A stretch of 20,039 nucleotides of DNA from Tetmemena sp. SeJ-2015 (lineage: Eukaryota; Ciliophora; Spirotrichea; Sporadotrichida; Oxytrichidae). The translations under genes were made by a program, and so were the position numbers. Below the pieces are notes generated by a model. It searched no databases and was not told the origin of the DNA. It worked only from the letters and a program-made list of their open reading frames with translations. The stretch covers positions 1-20,039 of the forward strand of contig JAJKFJ010024102.1 of the NCBI GenBank assembly GCA_027382625.1, written 5' to 3'. This document shows, in pieces, positions 10,018-18,400 of this stretch. The stretch's first letter is position 1. The number at the start of each line of letters is the position of its first letter.

Positions 10018-12034
10018 TCATCTAGAGAGCATCTTTACTTGCTTCATAGCATCAGTAAGGTCTTTATCGTACATGTCTATTCTTTCAAATGCGGAAACCA
10101 CTGCTTCTTAACTGTATTAGTTCATGTTACTCAGCTGGAGTGCACTTCTCTTAGCAAGCAATCTCAACTCCTTTTCGAATGAGAAAGATCTGAGTAGCTC
10201 AAACTTCTTTTTGTCGTCTATTAGTGATTAGTAATACGAGAATTTCTAGTCAGTCTTGTTACTCTTTTAAGGATTCTACCCTTCTTCCTCTTGAGGAGCC
10301 TCCTCATTATAGTTGGAATTTTAATTAAATCAGTGATTGGATAAAATAATAAATGGAGAGTTGCAAAATAGTGACAGTTGAAATCGCAGATTCAGCCCTT
10401 GATCTGCATCTTGTTCGATAGTTATTAAAAAGTAATATGAGTTTCTCCTTTAATCATCTCCACAGCATCTCTCAGTCGCGAGATATGATTCGCGCATTCC
10501 TCTTATTCCTAATCTTGAAGCTATTCAAAACATGTTTCGCTTATAACTCTTAACTGAGCGCTCCCACAAAAAAGTTGCAAAGACAAAAAGTTGTTAAAAT
10601 TTTATGCTGAATCTAATAATGTAATAATTATTCAAATTGGACACATTACAACTGCTGTTGATTTTTTCCATTTTAATTTAATATCTAATTTAATTCTCTT
10701 TTAAATTCTCAGCTATATTACTACTCTTTTTGTCTTTTGCATCTATACTCTTATCTTGAGAGAATTATTTAAGCTCGATCAAATGTTTCTCCCATCTTCC
10801 AGTGACGGCGACTAAGTGACCTAAGTCACGAGGAGAAAGGCCATGAGTGTAGATGTTAGACAAGTTTTTGATTAGCTTTAACAAGATTTTGAGTTCCTTC
10901 ACGTGCTCCAAGCTCATTGAATTCAGATTTTTTAGTTTATAATACATATTATATTAAAAGAATGGCCAACTGCTTCATAAAATATAAGAGGAGTTTAAAA
11001 CCACTCTGGTAAATAAATATATATGCATGATATAAATAACACAACCCCAAAGTTATAGGCTATTATGCCAGTGCCTTGATCTCTATTCCTTAAAAATTGT
11101 AAATTCGTATAGAGTGAGATACTGTTTATTCTACAAAATTTAAGCTTAAAATAATCAGATTCTACTTTTTTATCCAGTGATTAACCTTAATAGAAGACCT
11201 TTCAAATTAGTTTAACTATTTATAGTTCATAAAATTGTGAGAAATGACTGACTAATCCATAAACTTATCTAGTATCTCTAATTCTAGTTCCAGCTAACTT
11301 GATAGGTTTGAAATCTCTCTCTTCTAGTATGCCCTGGTAAGTTTGAATAATTTTAATGTAAATTTGATCTATGAGTTCTCTATCTTAATTATCTTGCCTG
11401 AGAGTGAAGGATAAACACTGAGCTATTGATTTAAATTGCACTAGACTCTCCATAGTGAATATTTCCTCATTTTTGTCCTCGAGAATATACTCATGCAGCA
11501 TCTTTATCCAACTAGTAGGTACTGGCTTGCTATGTATTTTAGTTTAAGCATAGAACATTTAGGAAAAGTTTAAAGGGTTAAGATCTAACAGATTCTTATG
11601 ATTTTCCTCAAATAGATGGCGAAGATCATCAAGAACTTTATCATAGTACTTGCAACCTAAATGAGTGAGTCCCCAGTAGAATAATGATATCGATTGAGGA
11701 CTCAATACAATTTAAGGTTTATTATAGCTAAGAATTTGTTACAAATTTATATTCAAAATAGTCGTTAAATTAAAATGGTAAAAATCAAAGGGAGTTGAAG
11801 TATGTTAATTAAAACAAATTTTCATCATTAGATTCATAATAAGATTCATAATAAGATTCTAAGAAGTTTGTATACTTGCTTTCAGAGGAAGCCTTCATGA
11901 AAGAATTAAAAGAGACAAATTTTAGAAGTAGAAAATGGAGTAAAAGGATGTGGGAATCACATTTCGCTGCTGAGAGGTGATAATAGAAGAAATTCAAATT
12001 AATTTTGGATGGTTCTCGAACAAGCTGTAGACAT
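10018..12034 (-). CDS. Helical-repeat protein, possibly FASTK/RAP-like
   Basis: Removal of six IESs gives an uninterrupted 438-codon frame from the ATG at 12034 to the TGA at 10018-10020. Residues about 60-290 contain amphipathic helix pairs with phrases such as LSPQSISLFYWGLTHLG and NIYTHGLSPRDLGHLVAVTG. These resemble the 'xxLWALxxLG' repeats of FASTK/RAP and OPR organelle RNA-binding proteins. No C-terminal RAP domain is visible, and the likeness is by eye only. The first 30 residues are short of acidic residues, which might be a mitochondrial signal (inference). The C-terminal part is Gln/Glu-rich and ends DKDLTDAMKQVKMLSR. Only 42 bp separate its ATG from the stop of the upstream neighbour on the same strand. 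An alternative start is the internal ATG at 11898. Confidence 0.75.
10321..10428. other. IES, pointer TTAA (104 bp removed)
   Basis: TTAA at 10321-10324 and 10425-10428 gives the right frame and removes a TGA at 10392-10394. Another TTAA in the next helix would also fit, so the junction is uncertain. Confidence 0.5.
10522..10636. other. IES, pointer TATTCAAA (107 bp removed)
   Basis: The 8-bp pointer is at 10522-10529 and 10629-10636. The IES contains the 21-bp word shared with the 777-bp IES of the next gene. Confidence 0.85.
10545..10565 (-). repeat. 21-bp word shared by two IESs, copy 1
   Basis: On the minus strand it begins GGGAGCGCTCAG and ends AAGAGTT. It differs from the copy at 13667 at one base. 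The core GAGCGCTC is palindromic. Confidence 0.8.
10662..10731. other. IES, homopolymer pointer TTTTT (65 bp removed)
   Basis: TTTTT at 10662-10666 and 10727-10731 restores the frame DAKDKNQQQLQCVQFEQ. A homopolymer pointer leaves the exact junction open. Confidence 0.5.
10933..11227. other. IES, pointer TAGTT (290 bp removed)
   Basis: The pointer is at 10933-10937 and 11223-11227. Removal joins VSHFSQFYEL to KNLNSMSLEHVKELK. The insert is strongly AT-rich and holds no gene I can see. Confidence 0.8.
11741..11821. other. IES, pointer ACAAATTT (73 bp removed)
   Basis: The 8-bp pointer is at 11741-11748 and 11814-11821. Removal joins ESNDENL to QQILSYNKPQIVLSP. Confidence 0.87.
11822..11860. 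repeat. Short coding tandem repeat (15-bp unit)
   Basis: Two copies and a part of a unit around ATTCATAATAAG code for repeated Glu-Ser-Tyr-Tyr in the helical-repeat protein. Confidence 0.7.
11923..11989. other. IES, pointer TAGAAG (61 bp removed)
   Basis: The pointer is at 11923-11928 and 11984-11989. Removal joins IQNQFEFLL to KFVSFNSFMKASSES. Confidence 0.72.
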
Positions 12035-12076
12035 ATGGGAGCTTAAGCCTTTTCAATTATCAATTATTTAACTTAA

Positions 12077-15000
12077 TCAATCACCAATTTTAATTGAATT
12101 CTAAACTTTACTCTCTGCTTAATTCTTGCTTTCACTTTATTATGGCATGGATAAGTTTGACTCTTGATCTCGTGAAACAACTTCTATCTCATTAAGATTA
12201 GTATCAGGGTTAACTTATTCTCTTTCCTCCTCTTCTTCAGGTTGAATCCATCCCTCTTTTTCTATTTTTTAATCTTCTACTTTAAATTAAGGTGGGTTTT
12301 GCTATTCTTTGTAAAGCCTAATTAGCTGCTTAACTCTCATTGCTAGTAGAGTTTTAAGTTCTACTGAAGGATAGTTCATCTTGGCAAGGGTGTGAATAAA
12401 CTTTGAGGTCTGATTAATGTCCAAGTAAATAACATTTGATTGCAGAAAAGAGAGACACTTCGAGATCAGATTCTACTCTGGTATTCTTAGCTGCAAAGTA
12501 GAATGCACTATATAAAAGTTAAGAAGTGGCAGATAATGGAAAAAGGAGACTCACCTATTTAAAGAACTTGGTCAGTAGAGAATCTATCTTTAAAATCTTA
12601 AATTCACTATAAGATTATTCAAGTAAAGTCAAGCTATTACTGCTCTAAGTCTTTCCTTTGCTAGTAAAGTCTCTATCTCTCTTTAGCCTCTAATTTGAAT
12701 TTCTTCAATCTATCCATTTTCTTGGGCCTGACCTTTTCTTTGATAAAAATGTATTTAAACAACTTTATATCTTCAGTTTCAATTTCTGATTATGAATGTG
12801 TGTCTTCTTCTTCATCACTCTTAACTATTTGAGATATCTATCTTGAATTTCTACTTTCTACGCCTTTTGATTGTAATGAATCGATGGTGTCCATCCGATT
12901 TTAAATTTCATGAATTTGTTAAAAGAACTTAGCTTCTTCTTGCTCACTTTGGGCTTTCTATATTTTGATTTGATGCTTTAATGTCATGCTGTCCTCAATA
13001 TCTGAGCCTGTTTTTCCTTCTGAGGAGGTGCCAGATGTAAACTTCTTTTTCAACTCTTTCTCTAGGCCTTTCTTTACTTGCGGAATTGCCTCTTCCATCG
13101 AGGTGCTTTCATTTTCGAAAATGTGTTTTCTCTATCCTTACTAGTATGATTTGTGAGATGGCCTGATTACTTCACTCAACTTGAATTACTGATAATCAAC
13201 TTCTGGCTAGACATTTAAAAAGCAAGATTTTAAATATAAATTAAAATATTCCCTTTAGTGTATTCAATTTCTCTCTATTAGCATTAATTAATTTTAAATT
13301 AGACAAATTCTTCGGATTACTCTGGTTCTTGAGTGTTTCTTTGCTCTTATCTCCTGCCTTCTCTATCACTATTTTGATTTATCCTTCCAGAGTACGAGTG
13401 GTTCTCCTCTTAATAATCTTAATACTCTCTTTTCTAATTGTATTTAGGCTGGTAATTTCTCTCTCCTTTGAAATCTTGATATTTATTAGAGTATCCTCTG
13501 TCATATGCTTCAGATTAGACAATCTTGTATTTAAAATACATATACCTTATAGCTGATAATTTATTAAAAGAGAACTAAATTAATTATAGGACCAATTAAT
13601 TAATTATTACGCCATTCGATTCAACATATAATTCTAAGAGTCTTTATATCCTTGCAAATATTGTCAGGGAGCGCTCAGTCAAGAGTTTATGTGCCAGAGG
13701 TTAACAAGAAGAAGATTATAGCAGTGGCGCAATATATCTAGATGATTAGCAGCGCTGAGAAGTTAATTAAAGGCAAACTCATTGTAATTTTTGAAAAGCT
13801 TTCTTAAAAGTTTCAGATTGGAGGTCGATTCTGCTTATTTTTTAAACTGCCAACATAAATTTTAACAAATGATTGCGATGATTAAACTTTAAATGTATTA
13901 AAAAACATCCATACTTATATTTTAATTAAAATAAAAAGTTTTTATCCATCAATTTTTATAATTTTAATTAAGACAACTTCTTCGGATTGGTCGATAGCTT
14001 TGCTGTTTCTTTAATCTTATCTCCTGCCTTCTCTATCTGCATTATAATTTGGTCTCCTAGAGTATGAGTGATTCTCCTCCTAATTATCTTAATATTCTCT
14101 TTTCTAATTGTATTTCGGTTGATAATTTTTCTCTCTATCGCCATTGTATTCTCTCTATTTATTAGAGTATCCTCTGTCATAAGATTAAGCTCTTTGATTG
14201 CTAGAATAAGAGCTTTCATCTCTTCTATCATTTCTTTGGAAGTCTCTTCTTTCAGGTTGGTACTCTCTCCTTTAAAATTCTCTTCTCTCCCCCTATCCTG
14301 ATTCATCTCTTTCCTCTCTTCTATTATTGTTTTAGTATTTATCTCTCCTGTCAGTTCTGTCTCCTCCTCTTGAGTTATATCTATCAGACCTGTCTTAATT
14401 ACGATAGTTGCTTCTAGAGGCTTGTCCCCCTTCCTAGTCTCTGTTTTCAAATCTCCTCTCATCATTTCTTTCTCCTCTTTGCCTATACCTGTTCTCACCA
14501 CCTCCATTATTGAATTATCTGTCATTTCTATCCCTTCTCTATTCAAAATATCGATTGTCTCTTCTTTCTCCTGTCCTCTAGAATCGATTATCTTCTCTTT
14601 GATATCTCTCATCACTGTTTCTGCTGTTTTAATAACCCTCTGTCTGTTCTTAGTTTTTCAACTCTGGAGGCTAATAATTTTCCTCTCTAAACTGTTTTCC
14701 ACTTTTACTGTAAAAGCCATAATCCTTCTGACTTTTCTCAAATTTATTTTCTCTCTCCTAATTTTGAGGAGCCTGTTTTTACACGCCTTGATCATTCTAG
14801 TAATTATTCTAATTTTGGCCATTGCTCTCTCTATAAGTACGATTTTGTTGGCCTCTCTAGAATTTTTCAGTTTATAAATTTGACCTAGAAGGCATTTAAT
14901 GCTTAGAGGGGTCATTTAAATAGTCAAGTTCTTAATTTAATTTTTTGAATCTGAGTAACTATGCCTCATCTTTAGACAATTTCTTCTCTCTTCTCTCATT

Positions 15001-15267
15001 CTAATTGTAAAAATTCATTTAAAAAATAAATGATCATTCTACTGATGATTGCTATCTGTCTAAAGAAAAGATTGAAAAATTCGAAAGAAGCATTACATTA
15101 TTTTTAGTAAATTAGCTATTCTCATAGAAAGGCGTCGACTAGTTATCATGATCAGCTATTATTTCTACGTCTTTTCCTTATGGTCTTTTGAAACTTCTAG
15201 CAAAATTCAGAGTAGGAATTTGGAGGAAGGAGTTTTATAATTAGTAGGGATAGATAAAGACTGGCAT
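12077..15267 (-). CDS. IBD-domain (LEDGF/HRP2-like) chromatin-type protein with Arg/Asn/Gln-rich N-terminus
   Basis: With one intron (15060-15096) and four IESs removed, the frame is 749 codons from the ATG at 15267 to the TGA at 12077-12079. Order: a short N-terminus; a basic/acidic helix (NERREKKLSKDEAQLLRF); residues about 100-400 very rich in Arg, Asp, Asn, Gln and Gly, with RGG/RD-like pieces; a Lys/Glu coiled coil; then residues about 600-685 resembling the IBD of LEDGF and HRP2. That domain reads SEFKILKIDS, KCLSFLQS, then HTLAKMNYPSVELKTLL and a final helix ending LIRLYKEQQ. The likeness is in spacing and helix pattern, judged by eye. In LEDGF the IBD docks transcription and chromatin partners. 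No PWWP domain is visible. The tail is acidic and Gln/Ser-rich. The open frame at 13968-14615 in the standard code is a shadow of this gene. Confidence 0.82.
12500..12583. other. IES, pointer AGAAT (79 bp removed)
   Basis: The pointer is at 12500-12504 and 12579-12583. It interrupts the IBD between FKILKIDS and TLQLRIPEQN, and removal restores the domain spacing. Confidence 0.82.
12619..12633. other. Very short IES, pointer TCAAG (10 bp removed)
   Basis: TCAAG occurs at 12619-12623 and 12629-12633. Removal of ten bases avoids a TGA and joins RKDLEQQQL to EQSYSEFKILKIDS. A one-base sequencing error nearby is the alternative. Confidence 0.6.
13288..13506 (-). pseudogene. Partial degenerate duplicate of the IBD-gene coding segment, inside an IES
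   Basis: This stretch aligns with 13957-14183 over its whole length, about three quarters identical by eye. Read on the minus strand, it stays open and keeps protein phrases such as DRGYSNK, NYQPKYNQKREYQD, QEENHSYS and DREGRRQ. Its equivalent of the pointer is changed (AGAATTTG instead of AGAAGTTG), so it cannot guide the same junction. Likeness continues a little beyond the pointer into the IES side, so the copy was made after the IES existed. Confidence 0.85.
13667..13687 (+). repeat. 21-bp word shared by two IESs, copy 2
   Basis: On the plus strand, in the 777-bp IES. Weaker likeness to copy 1 continues upstream (TTGCAA, then TTGT). Confidence 0.8.
14996..15041. other. IES, pointer TCATTCTA (38 bp removed)
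   Basis: The 8-bp pointer is at 14996-15003 and 15034-15041. Removal joins DSNHQQ to NERREKKLSKDEAQ and removes a TGA. Confidence 0.85.
15060..15096 (-). other. GT-AG intron, 37 nt
   Basis: On the minus strand it runs GTAATG to CTTTAG, with no direct repeat. It joins NSQFTKNN to TDSNHQQ. Confidence 0.75.
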
Positions 15268-15495
15268 TTCTTCAATTATGTAAATAGAAAAAGTAAAATA
15301 AGTTCTTCATTCAAAGATGAAGTGAACAGTTTATTTTGAATGGCCGTGGATCTCGCTATATACGCAACTTTCCCTTTAAGCATCATTGTTTATTGATTAA
15401 TTAGAATCACACAATTTTTTCTGTCAAAATAATCACTCATAAATTTAAGTATTCTAGCCTATAAGAAGATTATAATTATAAATTGAGTTACATCT
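15268..15495. other. Intergenic stretch upstream of the IBD gene
   Basis: 228 bp lie between the stop of the TPR gene and the start of the IBD gene, both on the minus strand. It is AT-rich and should hold a 3' end and a promoter. No clear motif is seen. Confidence 0.5.
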
Positions 15496-18400
15496 TCAAT
15501 GTCTTTATAGAGCTTTATATGTCTGTTCTAGCTCAAGTGATTTAAATGAAGTCTGTGTCTTGGCCTTTACTGCTGCTTAATTTGAGCTTTCTTCAAAATA
15601 TCCTTCAATTCATAGCTCATCTTGAGTCTCTCTTCTTCCGTCATATATCCTTTTCCCCTCTTCGCTCTCATCACCTGCTCTATTTTTTCTTCTTTCTCCT
15701 CTTTCTAATAACAATTTCAATAAATTTAAGGACTTACCATTTTAAGTCTCTGGAAGTATTTGGCAATGGGATTCCCTCTCGATCTCATTTTCTTTCTACT
15801 GATAGGATTCACTATTACCTCATTTCTCATCCTTGCATCTTCATCCTCAGAAAATATATTGCTATCAGCATCATCCTCATTAGATGTGCCCTTTATATAG
15901 TTCAAATAGAGCATTAAGATTATTATAACTTTCCTCTCAGAGCACTTACATTTTGACTTCTACTCTCTCCCTTGGTAATTCGATTGGTCTGCCCACCTCT
16001 GTTTGTCATATTGTTATTTTCTCTTTAAGTGGCTCCTCCATCTTGCATGCCTTTTCTGTGAGTTGTAAGACCCTTTTTGTTCTTTCCATCATTCACAGTG
16101 AGATCATCTTCCTCTTGTTTTTGTACCAAATCCACATCAATCTCTTGGTAGAAAGGCAAAAGCAAAATGTTCTTCTCTCCCTTTATACCAGTTGGTGAGG
16201 GCAGATCCTTTCCTGAAATTTCTGAGATAGGAGTGCCTGGCTGCAAGTATTTGGAGGCTGGATCTATAAATACTTCAGTGTAGTTTTTCACAGCTAAAGA
16301 GAAATACATTCATTCAATAATGATGACAGGGGAGTTTTAACTTTCCTTCAAGATTCTTTCTACCAAAGCATAGTCTTTGAGAGTCTCTAAAATAGAATGA
16401 TGAATTACTTATCATCTCAGAAAAGAGGTCTTGAAATTCTTTGCTCAACAGTTTCTGACTTTTTTACAGCAAGCCCCCACCTCCCATGTGATCACTCCTC
16501 TTCTTATCAGTCTTTGATTTCTTCATGAACTTGACAGTATTTGCAGCTGCTATTTTCCTGCATACTGAGAACTTTGCCTCACTCTTCCCTCTCAACATTC
16601 TATCATTGTAGTATTTGCTCTTTTGCAAATCACCCAAGTAGAAATACTGCACTGCTAAATTGTCATAGGCAGACATCTCTCCTTCTTAATTAGATATGTA
16701 CCATGCAATCTGCAGCTACTTCTTGAAGCATACTATAGCTTTTTCATAGTCTTTTTGCTGCTAATAGCAAAAGCCAATTTGCTTGTAGGAGTACATTTTA
16801 GTCTCAAGGTCCTTGTCCATAAAAGCGCAGTCTTTTAATTTCTTAAAGTAGTCCATGGCTGGCTTCAAAAGTTTCCAAGAAAGAAAAGTGTGGGCGAGTA
16901 GGTTGTAGGCTCTTTTAGCCAGCATCAATTCATTTACCATTAGAGCCCTGTAGGCTATCTTATTCAAAGCCTCTGTAATCAGTTTTCTATCTCTGTTTTG
17001 AAAAGCCTAGTTTGCTTTTCCTAGTAGTTCTGCTAACTCATTCACGTACTTTAATTTTCCGACATCCTTTTAAAGTTGATAATAAATAAACAAAAATTCC
17101 TTTTCAAAATGGAGCTATGATTTTCTTTACTGAAATTCTAAGGCTTGATTGGTAAGTACTCCATCTTAAATAAAAGGCAATTAAAATTAAAATTCTTAGT
17201 TGACTTAGCGAGAATCTAATTTCGAAATGTCATTTATCTAAATATGGCTATTGAAGAAATGTAAATTTCTTTTGGCTACATTATTCTCATCGCCCTTTAA
17301 TTTGCCTTGCCTTCCCTAACTACCTCTACTACTTGAGAAAGCTGAATTGAACTATACTTTATTGTGTATGTTCGGGGTCTTAAGGTTATTTATCAATCCA
17401 TCTTCATTACTCTGAGAAACTTCTTGAATAATTTAAGATTGAAACTAACTTTTCTGATTACTCTTAACTGAGTCTAGTTGTTATTCCTTGTTCTTAAGCA
17501 AAGGCATGGCTAGAGAATTTTAATCGCGTTGGAGCTTCTAAGAAGAGTCTTAATTAATGAGTTGAGTTCTATTCATTCTGCTTCTCTCTCTGAGTTATGA
17601 AATCAACCCACTCTCCGCTAGTGCTTAATTGGATGGGCTGGATAGTTTTTAGTGCTTTTGGTTTTATCGTTTAAGCGGATTTGAAGTTATAGAAGCTTTA
17701 TAGAAGGAGAAAAATGACTGAAGACTCTTGTGCAAAGCCATCTTTTCCAGACTCTGATTTTCTCTTTGATCATAATAGAATTAACTTTTACAATTTCAAT
17801 TTCAAGATTTAGCATTTTCTCTTTGAGAATGAGTCAGCCTCTTATAAAATTAAATGATTTATCAAATATAAAAATTTCTCTTTTAAACTGGTGGTGGTAA
17901 GTTCTACACTAGATTTTGTTGGGCTGTGTCTTTTTTTGCCATTAAAGCAGCAGAAGTAGATATAGATAAAACTTAAGATCCTCCTTCTACTACAATTTTC
18001 ATACTCGGTTTTATCACTCCCTCGTTAATAGAATTCCTGCCAGGCAAAAATTTAAGAGAATTTTATACTCTTTCAACTCTCGTTTTAGGAATGTCTTTGT
18101 TCTCTTATATATCACCACTTATCTTAAAAAATTTAAAATTTAAATTATAAGATTTCATAAACATTATCTCATTTATGTTCTTTTAGCTTTGAAATCTTTT
18201 TCTCTTGCTTTGGAATTCTCTGAATTTAAGATTCTTGATTGAAACTTCACCTTCATTTTCTGTGGCTGCGATAGCATCTTAAACTTGCATTTAAGTCTTA
18301 ATAGATGAAAATGCTGGAATCTTAGTCTGACTCTTTGATTGCTTTTAAGCTGAAGTCTTGAAACTAGTTGGGTCTTCGATCTTCTCATTCCCATTTTACT

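Larger units (their letters stand above)
13197..13981. other. 777-bp IES carrying a decayed copy of the adjacent coding segment
   Basis: CAACTTCT at 13197-13204 and 13974-13981 is the pointer. Removal of 777 bp joins the segment ending NSKAIDQSEEV to DYQQFKLSEVIRPSHK in frame. Inside lie a degenerate copy (13288-13506) of the coding sequence at 13957-14183, and a more GC-rich piece (13660-13790) starting with a 21-bp word shared with another IES. Confidence 0.85.

Noticed and set aside
12622..12671. 9-bp repeat AGTAAAGTC as an IES pointer in the IBD gene
   Set aside because: Removing its 41 bp leads to a frame that stops and loses the IBD; the shorter TCAAG pair gives a full-length protein.
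13968..14615. 215-codon minus-strand frame under the standard code
   Set aside because: It is a shadow. The neighbouring frame, with TAA/TAG as Gln, continues the Arg/Asn/Gln-rich protein on both sides and joins across pointers.
14422..14877. 151-codon hydrophobic plus-strand frame resembling a membrane protein
   Set aside because: It is the complement of the charged minus-strand coding region; the apparent membrane segments come from reading Arg/Lys/Asp codons backwards.
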